DNA of 64,000 bases from JBOFIQ01 sp051654905 (GTDB lineage: Bacteria > Actinomycetota > Actinomycetes > Propionibacteriales > Propionibacteriaceae), in contig JBOFYY010000111.1 of NCBI GenBank assembly GCA_051654905.1, positions 62,001-126,000 of the forward strand, given 5' to 3'. The translations under genes and the position numbers were made by a program. Position 1 is the first letter of the stretch. Each line of letters starts with the position of its first letter. This document shows, piece by piece, positions 54,213 through 62,068 of this stretch. The notes beneath the pieces are model-generated. The model did no database searches and was not told the DNA's origin. It worked only from the letters and a program-made list of their open reading frames with translations.

Positions 54213-55421
54213 GTGGACGATGGTTTGAACTTATTTGACGATAAAGCAAGTGCAACTGGAGGTTTTCCTGTTGTTTTCAGAGGATACGAACGTGACTCTG
54301 TAGATGCTTACGTCATTGACGTTGAACGCAGCGCTCGCGAAGCCCGTGCTGAGGCGCGTAGATTACGCCAAGAATTGGCTCTTTCTCGCGCAACCCAAGG
54401 CGATACCGATTTTGAGCGTCTAGGATCTCACGCTACTGCTCTCTTGGCAGCAGCCGAACGCCAAGCTGCAGAATTAGTTGCTAAAGCAGGAGTTGAAGCT
54501 GACCGGATTCGTGCTTCTGCTATTGCAGATAGCACTCAGCGCCGGGACTTAACTGAAACTGAAGCAACTGCCACTCGTGAATCAAACCAAGAACATTTAC
54601 GTCAGCTTCGTATGGAGTTTGAAAATCGGGCTTCATCTCAAGTTGCTCAAGCCAAAGAGTCTGCCGAAACTATTGTCACTGCAGCACAGGCTCGCGCAGA
54701 ATCTATTACTCGCGATGCCCAGACTAAAGCAGATAATTTACTACGAACTGCTTCTCTCGAGGCAGAACAGCTAAAGACTCTCTCTCAGCAACAGGCCAAT
54801 GACCTGTTACGCAAGGCTCAGCAGAAGGCTGATGATATTAAAGCTCGCAGCCAAGCTGAGCATGTTCAGTTACTGGCTTCGCTCCGAACCAAACATGACG
54901 AACTTACCCAAAGCATTTCTCAAGCGTTAGCTGATTCTCAGCAGCAGCAGGAAGCTTCATCTGCTCGTTTGGCTACTGAAGCAGCTCAGGCAGCTTCACT
55001 TCGCGCGCAAGCTATCGCAGATGCTGAACAGCTACGTCATCTTGCTCTTAAAGCATCACAACAGCACGAATCAGATACTCAAAAAGCTGCTGCAGCACGA
55101 GCAGAACGGTTAGAACGTAATTACATTTCTCGGAAAGAATCTCTCTCTCGCGAAGTTACTATTCTCGAAGCACGTAAAGAAGCAGTTATCTGCCAGCTAG
55201 AAGCACTTGCTGCTATAGCGCAAGAAGGCGGTCGCGAATTTGCTGATACTGCAGCGATTCGTACTATTGCTACGGCTCGTCCCGAAAAACCAATTCCTAA
55301 CCTAGTAACAATGAAACCTAAATCTGAAGCTGCTGAAGCAACTGTTGTCATTCCAGAATCATCAACTAAAGCTAAGCCTTCACCTCAGCAACGACGTAAC
55401 AACTCTTCGAAGAAATCGTAG
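54213..55421 (+). CDS. DivIVA-like coiled-coil protein
   Basis: The 402 residues start (GTG 54213, AAAAAGGAG upstream) with a short segment GGFPVVFRGYERDSVDAYVIDV that resembles the DivIVA N-terminal lipid-binding part. From about residue 40 to 350 it is Ala/Glu/Gln/Arg-rich helix, a long coiled coil with heptad-like repeats. The C-terminal tail is Pro/Lys/Ser-rich and disordered. Wag31/DivIVA relatives organise polar growth in actinobacteria; this one is a second, divergent type, not DivIVA itself. It is followed by an AI-2E permease 2 nt later. Confidence 0.82.
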   Translation: MDDGLNLFDDKASATGGFPVVFRGYERDSVDAYVIDVERSAREARAEARRLRQELALSRATQGDTDFERLGSHATALLAAAERQAAELVAKAGVEADRIRASAIADSTQRRDLTETEATATRESNQEHLRQLRMEFENRASSQVAQAKESAETIVTAAQARAESITRDAQTKADNLLRTASLEAEQLKTLSQQQANDLLRKAQQKADDIKARSQAEHVQLLASLRTKHDELTQSISQALADSQQQQEASSARLATEAAQAASLRAQAIADAEQLRHLALKASQQHESDTQKAAAARAERLERNYISRKESLSREVTILEARKEAVICQLEALAAIAQEGGREFADTAAIRTIATARPEKPIPNLVTMKPKSEAAEATVVIPESSTKAKPSPQQRRNNSSKKS

Positions 55422-55423
55422 CT

Positions 55424-56665
55424 ATGAGCTCCCAAGCACCTACTCCAAAACCAGATACTCGTTCTAGTCGAATTGGGTTGATGAGTTATGGACGTGATCG
55501 TTTTCTAAAACTTCGCAGAGCTGGAAAACGAGCCAGTAACGCACTACAAACTCTTACTCCTAGCGCTACTCCGATAACTGTTATCGAGCCAGTTCCTCCT
55601 ACCGAAATATCAGAGGAAGAACGTAGCAATCGTCTACTGCGGATGAGTCCTTTCGCTATCGGTTTTTTAGGAACGATGGGAGGGCTTATCGCACTCTTTT
55701 TATGGGGAGCAGTCCAACAAGTTGGCCCAATTCTAACTATGGTTGTGGTCGGACTTTTTCTTGCATTAGGACTAAATCCCATCGTCGAATCAATGACTCG
55801 ACGAGGTCTTCCTAGAGGTCTTGCTGTGGCTGTTGTAGCACTAGCAGCTATTGGCATACTTGCAACTGCAATTTGGGCAGTCATTCCTCTGGTCGTTGAA
55901 CAATCCACTACATTGACAAGCAATGCACCTCATTTGATTGAACAGCTTCGCTCCAATAAACAAGTTGCACGTCTAGATGCTCGCTTCGATATTTTGTCCA
56001 AGATCAGTGCTTTCCTACAAAACGGAACCATGTGGAGCACAATCTTCGGTGGCATACTCGGTACTGGAAAAGTAGTAGCAGGAGCTGTTTTTTCTACATT
56101 TGTAACGACAATACTTACCTTTTTCTTCCTTGCAAGTCTGCCCCAAATCAAAGAATTGATCTATCAGCTTGCCCCAGCTTCACGACGCCCAAGAGCAAGG
56201 TATTTAGCTGACGAGATCTTCCGACGCGTTGGCGGTTATCTCTCTGGGATGTTTATCGTCGCTACTTTGCAAGCAAGTGCTGCTTTCATCATGATCAATG
56301 TAATTGGGCTTGGACGATATGCATTAGCTCTAGCTTTCATCGTGGCAGTATTAGCCTTTATTCCACTAGTAGGTTCTCCTACCGCAATGATCTTGATCGC
56401 CTTTGTTTCCCTAACATCGCTAGGGTGGGTACAAGCTGTAATTGTTATCGTATTCTTCTTGCTCTACCAGCAGCTAGAAGCCTACGTAATTCTTCCCCAC
56501 ATTATGCGACGTTCGGTTAATGTCCCTGCAGCCATTACAGTTCTCTCTGCATTAGCTGGCGGTACATTGCTGGGTGCGGTAGGAGCGTTGCTGGCTGTTC
56601 CCACCGCTGCAGTTATTCTTTTGCTCTATCGCGAAGTTGTAATACCAGCTCTTGATCGTTCCTAG
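55424..56665 (+). CDS. AI-2E/PerM-family membrane permease, second copy
   Basis: The 413 residues have a polar cytoplasmic N-terminus of about 75 residues, then about eight spans. The family core is clear: FIVAVLAFIPLVGSPTAMILIAF (about 303-326) and YQQLEAYVILPHIMRRSVNVP (about 346-367). It starts 2 nt after the coiled-coil gene, so the two form a tight pair. Compared with the product at 33797 the N-terminus is longer and the tail shorter; substrate unknown. Confidence 0.88.
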   Translation: MSSQAPTPKPDTRSSRIGLMSYGRDRFLKLRRAGKRASNALQTLTPSATPITVIEPVPPTEISEEERSNRLLRMSPFAIGFLGTMGGLIALFLWGAVQQVGPILTMVVVGLFLALGLNPIVESMTRRGLPRGLAVAVVALAAIGILATAIWAVIPLVVEQSTTLTSNAPHLIEQLRSNKQVARLDARFDILSKISAFLQNGTMWSTIFGGILGTGKVVAGAVFSTFVTTILTFFFLASLPQIKELIYQLAPASRRPRARYLADEIFRRVGGYLSGMFIVATLQASAAFIMINVIGLGRYALALAFIVAVLAFIPLVGSPTAMILIAFVSLTSLGWVQAVIVIVFFLLYQQLEAYVILPHIMRRSVNVPAAITVLSALAGGTLLGAVGALLAVPTAAVILLLYREVVIPALDRS

Positions 56666-56672
56666 TTAATAC

Positions 56673-57383
56673 TTAGAACAATCGATCTTCTGCATTATCC
56701 ATTCCTCGCAGCGCATCATAATCAACGACAACGCACGATATTCCGCGGTCATTCGCTAAGGTTTTTGCTTGCGGTTTTATTGCTTGCGCAGCAAAAATAC
56801 CTTTAACGTTTTTGCCTAGTAGCGGATCGCGATTCAACAACTCTAGATATCTAGTAAGTTGCTCCACACCATCAATTTCTCCACGTCGCTTAATCTCAAC
56901 AGCAACATATTCGCCTACTTCATTGCGACACAATAGATCAACAGGACCAATAGCGGTCATGTATTCTCGTCGCACTAATGACCAACCTTGACCAAATGTT
57001 TGTGGGTTATCAGCTAACAGTTCCTGCAGGTGCGCTTCCACACCATCTTTTTGTAAGCCAGGATCAATACCCAGTTCGTGCTGCGAGTCATGGAAAATCT
57101 CTGCAATAGAGATTAGTAACGTGTCCCCATCTTTCCCCGTGACTTCCCATAAATGTGCAAGCTGAGTTTCACCTACAACAGCATCTTCAGTTACCTCAGG
57201 CACCGGCAGCTCTTTCAGAGTGCATGGTGGACTCATCCAATTCAGAGGTTTGTAAGCTCGATCGTCGGCATGAATCGATACCGAACCATCAGACTTTATT
57301 AAAATAAGTCGATGAGCCATCGGTAGATGGGCGGTTAATCGACCTGCATAATCAACTTGGCAACGAGCAATAACAAGACGCAC
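56673..57383 (-). CDS. nucS: Mismatch-specific endonuclease NucS/EndoMS
   Basis: Cleaves both strands at mismatches and is the core of mismatch repair in many actinobacteria and archaea, which lack MutS/MutL. GTG 57383 gives 236 residues beginning VRLVIARCQVDYAGRLTAHLP, the usual start; an ATG at 57410 would add nine. The N-terminal DNA-binding domain runs to about 110 and the RecB-like nuclease domain has the acids in GPVDLLCRNEVGEYVAVEIKRRG (Asp, Glu and Lys near residues 140-160). It converges on the AI-2E gene. Confidence 0.95.
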   Translation of the reverse strand: MRLVIARCQVDYAGRLTAHLPMAHRLILIKSDGSVSIHADDRAYKPLNWMSPPCTLKELPVPEVTEDAVVGETQLAHLWEVTGKDGDTLLISIAEIFHDSQHELGIDPGLQKDGVEAHLQELLADNPQTFGQGWSLVRREYMTAIGPVDLLCRNEVGEYVAVEIKRRGEIDGVEQLTRYLELLNRDPLLGKNVKGIFAAQAIKPQAKTLANDRGISCVVVDYDALRGMDNAEDRLF

Positions 57384-57444
57384 ACCAGATAACCTACCCG
57401 ACCCCGCCATTCAATGTCTCTTATCGGCGTGGCAGAGTTGGCAC

Positions 57445-58575
57445 ATGAACATCGAGTGCGTCGGCGTAGTAGGGCTTGGCACCATGGGTGCCGGCATTGT
57501 TGAAGTCTTTGCCAAAGCTGGTTTTAACGTTGTTGGTATGGACATCAGCGATGCTGGTGTCACCCGTGGCCGTAATATCATCACGACTTCTCTAGAAAGA
57601 GCAGTCAGCAAAAATAAACTTTCTCGCACAGCTGCTGATGCCATCTTAGGGCGTATCACTTGGGAAACTTCTTTATCTGCTGCTGCACAATGTCAGTTCA
57701 TTGTCGAAGCAGCTTTTGAAGATCTTGCAGTAAAGCAGAATATTTTCCGTACGCTATCTGCCGCTGCTCCTGCCGCCATCATGGCAACAAATACTTCCTC
57801 ACTGTCAGTAACTGATATTGCCAGTGTTGCTGACGATCCTTCTCGCGTTCTCGGGGTTCACTTCTTTAATCCAGCTCCAGTGCAATCTCTTGTTGAAGTA
57901 ATTGCCACTAAGCACACCAGCGAAGAAACTATGGCTCAGGTACGTCAAGTTATGGGATCGCTAGGAAAACATCCGATTTATCTAAGCGACCGGGCAGGTT
58001 TCGTCGTAAATGCTCTCTTAATTACCTATCTCAACCGTGCGATCTCACTTTACGAACAAGGCTATGCTTCCCGAGAAGATATCGATACTGCAATGGTTAC
58101 AGCCGGATATCCAATGGGCCCATTAACCCTCGCTGATTTAATAGGTAATGACGTCAACCTTGCCATCATGGAACGGATGTTCTCTGATACCAATAACGGT
58201 GAACATGAGCCAGCCCAATTACTGCGTAGTGTTGTTGAGCAGGGGTTACTAGGCCGTAAGAGCGGTCGCGGATTCTATGTCTACGATGACACCGCAGAAT
58301 TAGCTTTAGTAGCTGCTGCACCACAAAACCGTGCCACTGAACTACCGCTAGCGTTGTTGGCTCCTTATTTCAATGATGCTTGCCGGATGGTCGAAGTAGG
58401 TTACGCTAGCGAGGACGATATCAATATCGGCATGGCTGAAGGCTGTCGGATGCCACAACCGTTTGTTCATCTTCGCGAGATCGGAGCACCAGCAGTTATT
58501 GAAGCACTGGAAAAAATCTACGTAGAAACTGGATTTGCAGGGCACGAACCGTCAGCATATTTACGTTCTTTGTAG
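57445..58575 (+). CDS. 3-hydroxybutyryl/3-hydroxyacyl-CoA dehydrogenase
   Basis: NAD-dependent oxidation of 3-hydroxyacyl-CoA. The 376 residues have a Rossmann fold (VGLGTMGAGIVEVFAKAG, about 8-25), the catalytic His in GVHFFNPAPVQSLVEV (near 140), and the C-terminal 3HCDH domain (GFVVNALLITYLNRAISLYEQG to FYVYDD). After about residue 290 a second, partial 3HCDH-type domain follows (YFNDACRMVEVGYASEDDINIGM), which explains the length over the usual 280-290. The start is ATG 57445. Confidence 0.93.
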   Translation: MNIECVGVVGLGTMGAGIVEVFAKAGFNVVGMDISDAGVTRGRNIITTSLERAVSKNKLSRTAADAILGRITWETSLSAAAQCQFIVEAAFEDLAVKQNIFRTLSAAAPAAIMATNTSSLSVTDIASVADDPSRVLGVHFFNPAPVQSLVEVIATKHTSEETMAQVRQVMGSLGKHPIYLSDRAGFVVNALLITYLNRAISLYEQGYASREDIDTAMVTAGYPMGPLTLADLIGNDVNLAIMERMFSDTNNGEHEPAQLLRSVVEQGLLGRKSGRGFYVYDDTAELALVAAAPQNRATELPLALLAPYFNDACRMVEVGYASEDDINIGMAEGCRMPQPFVHLREIGAPAVIEALEKIYVETGFAGHEPSAYLRSL

Positions 58576-58618
58576 TAACTGATTTTTCTGAAATACCACA
58601 ACGAACTACAGTGGTCGG

Positions 58619-58894
58619 GTGAAGCGCAAACCAAGTAAACACCTGCAGGCCCCCCGGCCGCTGTCTGCTGGTCATGCGCAAAGTGCTAGCAAGCAAGATG
58701 GTAGATGGGTTGTGCGCTCTATTCCGGGAGCGCACGCTGCCAAGTTATATCGCTGTCCTGGTTGTGGTGGTGATATCCAAATCGGAGTTGCACATATCGT
58801 AGCGTGGCCCCAAGAAGCTCATAGTATGTTTTCTGCTAGCCCGATTGAAGAACGCCGTCATTGGCATACCGGATGTTGGAAGAAGCGACGATGA
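58619..58894 (+). CDS. Conserved actinobacterial protein with a Cys/His cluster
   Basis: The 91 residues contain YRCPGCGGDIQIGVAHIVAW followed by HWHTGCW, a Cys2-His-His-Cys arrangement that suggests one zinc site. Such short proteins are widespread in actinobacteria and of unknown function. The start is GTG 58619; the stop overlaps the hydrolase start (ATGA), so the two are coupled. The Arg/Lys-rich N-terminus (about 1-35) looks disordered. Confidence 0.82.
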   Translation: MKRKPSKHLQAPRPLSAGHAQSASKQDGRWVVRSIPGAHAAKLYRCPGCGGDIQIGVAHIVAWPQEAHSMFSASPIEERRHWHTGCWKKRR

Positions 58895-59673
58895 ATTTAC
58901 ATGAGTTTCGTTATGGCGACAAAGGTCCCCTCGTAGTCTTTTGCCATGGACTTTTTGGGCAAGGAAAAAATTGGGGTGCTGCCGCCCGGCTCTTAAGCGA
59001 CCAATATCGCTGCGTAATGCTAGATATGCCCAATCACGGTCGTTCACCGTGGACTGATGTAGTGGACTACCCCACTATGGCAGATGCGGTAGCTAACCAT
59101 ATTGCTACTCACTACGCCGATGACCTGCCACTAGCTTTGGTAGGACACTCGATGGGTGGAAAGATCGCTATGCGGATTGCCTTGACTCACCCTGAGCTAG
59201 TAGGACGGCTCGTAGTAGCAGATATGGCACCTGCCTATACCGAAGGTATGTCATCTTTCGTCCCCATCTTCGACGCCCTCAACGCACTTCCCCTAGATAG
59301 CATTACTCGACGAGAGCAAGCAGATGCTCTTTTAGCTGAGCGTATTCTTGACCCAGCAGTACGTAATCTTCTGATGCAATCGCTGCGCCAACAGCAAGGA
59401 AAATGGCAGTGGATGATTAACCTAGAAGGGTTAACAAACGGACGTCAATCGCTGTCTGAGTGGCCCACACTAACAGCTCAGTATGATGGCCCGGTTCTTA
59501 TCTTGGCAGGAGCTAACAGTAACTACATCCGCCCAGAAGATACTCCAACAATAAAACAGCTATTTCCCACCAGTATCAAAGCCACTATAAAGGACGCCGG
59601 ACACTGGTTACACTCTGAGCAGCCAGAGGCTTTCGCTGCTACCGTTCGCTCATTCTTACAACAAACTGATTAG
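58891..59673 (+). CDS. Alpha/beta-fold hydrolase
   Basis: From ATG 58891 the product is 260 residues. It shows the oxyanion HG motif (FCHGLFGQGKNWG, about 20-32), the nucleophile elbow GHSMGGK (Ser near 88), and the catalytic His in GHWLHSEQPEAF near the C-terminus. It is most like the YbfF esterase subgroup. It starts within the stop of the preceding gene (ATGA). Substrate unknown. Confidence 0.9.
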   Translation: MNLHEFRYGDKGPLVVFCHGLFGQGKNWGAAARLLSDQYRCVMLDMPNHGRSPWTDVVDYPTMADAVANHIATHYADDLPLALVGHSMGGKIAMRIALTHPELVGRLVVADMAPAYTEGMSSFVPIFDALNALPLDSITRREQADALLAERILDPAVRNLLMQSLRQQQGKWQWMINLEGLTNGRQSLSEWPTLTAQYDGPVLILAGANSNYIRPEDTPTIKQLFPTSIKATIKDAGHWLHSEQPEAFAATVRSFLQQTD

Positions 59674-59707
59674 TTGACGGTAACCGTTAATACCGCCAAC
59701 TAATCAG
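59666..59707. terminator. Bidirectional hairpin between hydrolase and cyclophilin
   Basis: Arms 59666-59682 (CTGATTAGTTGACGGTA) and 59691-59707, 17 bp with one mismatch and an 8-nt loop. The first arm contains the TAG stop of the hydrolase gene at 59671-59673. It serves two converging genes and lacks U-tracts. Confidence 0.65.
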
Positions 59708-59714
59708 GAGAAAG

Positions 59715-60467
59715 CTATCCTGCGGTTACTGAGGTAATACGTGCCTCATTGATCGGTTTTCCTTCTACCCCATCGCCGGTGTGTCCCATAGCTGCGATCC
59801 GGTTGATGACTCCAAGACCTTGCTCATCAGTTTTTCCAAATACGGTGTATCCGGCTGGGAGTTTGGTATCAGCGTAGACGAAAAAGAACTGTGAGCCATT
59901 GGTAGCAGTACCTGGACCTGCATTAGCCATAGCTAAAGTTCCGGCTGGATAGGTTTCTTGACCTGTCAATTCATCGGCGAAGCGATATCCTGGACCACCA
60001 GTTCCTTTACCTGTGGGATCACCACATTGCAGTACAAAGATTCCTGTTTCTACCAACCGATGACACTGAGTGTCATTGAAGTAGTCTTGTTTTACTAAGG
60101 ATTCAAAGTTATTTACGGTGCAAGGCGTTTTGGATCGATCCATAGTTACCGGGATCACGCCTTCATTCATCGTAATAGTGAAGGTTACTGTTCCATCAGT
60201 TTTTACTTGATCTGAGCTAGGAGGATCAACTGGTTTAGCCGGTTTTCCCTCAGCAATATAATTACAACTTGCTGTTTTAGCAGTAGCGGTACTGGCTGCC
60301 GGATCCGAGCTTTCTTGAGTTCCAGGAGCTGGGGATGCTGAGCTTGTTTGAGCCGAAGCATAGTTACCCGGGGTATTAGATGGCGATGTATTAGCTGGGG
60401 AATCTACTGCGCATGCTGCTAGCGCAACGATAGGAAGCATACACAAAAAAACAGAACGATTAGTCAC
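59715..60467 (-). CDS. Lipoprotein peptidyl-prolyl cis-trans isomerase (cyclophilin)
   Basis: Extracytoplasmic proline isomerase. The 250 residues start with a lipoprotein signal (VALAAC, Cys at 19), then a Ser/Pro/Thr-rich linker (about 20-70) and a cyclophilin domain (about 85-250) with FESLVKQDYFNDTQCHRLVETGIFVLQCGDPTGKGTGGPGYRFADE-like elements and the ANAGPGTATNGSQFFF core. In mycobacteria a cyclophilin lies beside rel; here that position holds the DUF349 gene. It diverges from the adenosyltransferase gene. Confidence 0.93.
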   Translation of the reverse strand: MTNRSVFLCMLPIVALAACAVDSPANTSPSNTPGNYASAQTSSASPAPGTQESSDPAASTATAKTASCNYIAEGKPAKPVDPPSSDQVKTDGTVTFTITMNEGVIPVTMDRSKTPCTVNNFESLVKQDYFNDTQCHRLVETGIFVLQCGDPTGKGTGGPGYRFADELTGQETYPAGTLAMANAGPGTATNGSQFFFVYADTKLPAGYTVFGKTDEQGLGVINRIAAMGHTGDGVEGKPINEARITSVTAG

Positions 60468-60480
60468 GTCTCTACTCTCT

Positions 60481-60500
60481 CATATCTGCATACAGATATG
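60481..60500. promoter_or_regulatory. Perfect palindrome in the cyclophilin/adenosyltransferase gap
   Basis: CATATCTG-CATA-CAGATATG: 8-nt perfect arms and a 4-nt spacer, in the 41-bp gap between two divergent starts (60467 and 60509). It is placed to act as a shared operator. No known regulator is matched with confidence. Confidence 0.45.
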
Positions 60501-60508
60501 GTGGTGCC

Positions 60509-61126
60509 ATGGTCAATCTAACTCGCATTTATACTCGTACTGGTGATGCCGGAAAAACTCGGCTCGTTGATAACTCTATTGCCGCTAAAACAGATCTTCG
60601 GGTTGCTGCCTACGGTGACGTCGATGAAGCAAACTCACATATCGGAGTGGCTTTAGCTACTGGTCTGATTCCAGAGAAAGCAGCTTTAGCTCTCCGGATC
60701 ATTCAAAATGAACTTTTTGATGTTGGCGCAGACCTTGCTACGCCACTAGTTAGTGATCCTGAATGGGAGCCGCTACGTACCGTCCAAGAGTCTATTGACC
60801 GGCTAGAAACCTGGTGTGACGAATTCGGTGCCGAACTACCTAATCTACGTTCCTTCATTATTCCTGGCGGCAACGCTGCTGGCGCCCAGCTGCATATTTG
60901 TCGTACGGTAGTACGCCGCGCCGAAAGAACTGCGTGGGAAGCAGTAGAGCAACAAGGCAGCCAAATGGGAACCCGAGCTGAGCCAGGTGGGGTTAGCATC
61001 TTAGCTATCACATATCTGAATCGACTATCAGATTTACTATTCATTCTTACCAGATACTGTAATGGCGCTGAAGGAGATATTCTTTGGATTCCTGGCGGTG
61101 AAAGAAATCCTCAAAAGAAAGTTTAA
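60509..61126 (+). CDS. Cob(I)alamin adenosyltransferase, PduO type
   Basis: Makes adenosylcobalamin from cob(I)alamin and ATP. The 205 residues begin with the ATP-binding signature IYTRTGDAGKTRLVDN (about 7-22), followed by the conserved DEANSHIGVA helix and RAERTAWEAV with conserved Arg/Glu. The last third carries NRLSDLLFILTRYCN, also a family feature. With the epimerase gene it implies B12-dependent methylmalonyl-CoA metabolism. Confidence 0.95.
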   Translation: MVNLTRIYTRTGDAGKTRLVDNSIAAKTDLRVAAYGDVDEANSHIGVALATGLIPEKAALALRIIQNELFDVGADLATPLVSDPEWEPLRTVQESIDRLETWCDEFGAELPNLRSFIIPGGNAAGAQLHICRTVVRRAERTAWEAVEQQGSQMGTRAEPGGVSILAITYLNRLSDLLFILTRYCNGAEGDILWIPGGERNPQKKV

Positions 61127-61135
61127 ATTAGCTGC

Positions 61136-61582
61136 TTAAGCACTAGTATTGCCGTACTGTGCTACACCGGGACTAGCTGCTTCTAGCCAGGCACATAGCC
61201 CCATAGCACTTTCTTGGTCCATCCCTAGTACTGCTTTCTGCCTATCTCGAGAAGTCAAAGTCACTACTTGCTGCCGCGAAAAAAGCCCAATACTTTCATG
61301 ATCGGTAGCTACTCTCGATGATGTTACTACCCATTCACCCTGCTTAAAGCAGTGCTGGGGACGCCAAGAGAACCAAAAAATCTGAAACCACTGAAACTCA
61401 GTATTGTGATAACGGGCTAACCCTAGTGTCCAATGGCGCGAATTTTTGCTTAGAAGCGCACAGTCCATCGAACCTGAGTGACGCGATAGCCAGCGTCTTC
61501 GAGAAAAAAGTCCGATGACTATAGCAGCTAGCGTAGCGAGAAGAAGCATTATTGCTACTTCTGACCACTCCAGCATATCCAT
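61136..61582 (-). CDS. DUF2550 membrane protein
   Basis: Function unknown; conserved next to the atp operon in actinobacteria. From ATG 61582 the product has 148 residues: one N-terminal span (about 9-26) and a cytoplasmic PH-like domain (about 30-145) with SRHWTLGLARYHNTEFQWF. A TTG at 61591 could add three residues. The start is only 11 nt past the arm of the hairpin that ends atpC. It converges on the adenosyltransferase with a 9-nt gap. Confidence 0.86.
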   Translation of the reverse strand: MDMLEWSEVAIMLLLATLAAIVIGLFSRRRWLSRHSGSMDCALLSKNSRHWTLGLARYHNTEFQWFQIFWFSWRPQHCFKQGEWVVTSSRVATDHESIGLFSRQQVVTLTSRDRQKAVLGMDQESAMGLCAWLEAASPGVAQYGNTSA

Positions 61583-61592
61583 AGAGACCAAT

Positions 61593-61636
61593 GTAGCGAA
61601 TGCCCCGCTCAGTTATCGAGTCGGGGCATTCGCTAC
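61593..61636 (-). terminator. Perfect 15-bp hairpin between atpC and DUF2550 gene
   Basis: Arms 61593-61607 (GTAGCGAATGCCCCG) and 61622-61636, 14-nt loop, 22 nt past the atpC stop on the minus strand. No U-tract. It is the likely end of the ATP synthase operon, but lies so close to the DUF2550 start that the DUF2550 message must begin inside it or read through it. Confidence 0.65.
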
Positions 61637-61658
61637 TAGCTGGTTAGCAACAGAAATT

Positions 61659-62066
61659 TTAATGTGAAAGTTTCTCGATTGCCTTTAGCTGTGCTTGTGC
61701 ACGCTGTAGATGTCGCTCATTGTCAGCGCTGGTATCTCCAGCCTCTCTTGCTACCGTAGCTTTTCGGTACTCTTCTTCAGCTTCGCTTGGATCAATTTCA
61801 TCAGCGAGGCGACCGAATTGGCTAAGTAACGCAATTTGGTTGTTATGTACCGAGATAAAACCACCATCAACTGCAATGATGTAACGATTACCGTCAGTAG
61901 CAATAATTTCTGCAGCACATGGCACTAAGGCGGCAAGAAGCGGCTCGTGATTCAGAAGAATACCAATATCTCCTTCAACGGTACGAGCAACTACGCTGGT
62001 TGCTTCGCCTTCCCAGACGATGCGATCAGCAGCAACAACTTCCACCTTCATGACACCGGTTGCCAT
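61659..62066 (-). CDS. atpC: ATP synthase epsilon subunit
   Basis: Regulatory stalk subunit of F1. From ATG 62066 (AAGGAGCTGTAACC before it) the product has 135 residues; it begins 2 nt after the atpD stop. The N-terminal beta-sandwich (VEVVAADRIVWEGEATSVVART, GDIGILLNHEPLLAAL) is clear. The C-terminal helices (about 92-135) are present, unlike the shortest actinobacterial forms. Confidence 0.95.
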   Translation of the reverse strand: MATGVMKVEVVAADRIVWEGEATSVVARTVEGDIGILLNHEPLLAALVPCAAEIIATDGNRYIIAVDGGFISVHNNQIALLSQFGRLADEIDPSEAEEEYRKATVAREAGDTSADNERHLQRAQAQLKAIEKLSH

Positions 62067-62068
62067 GG

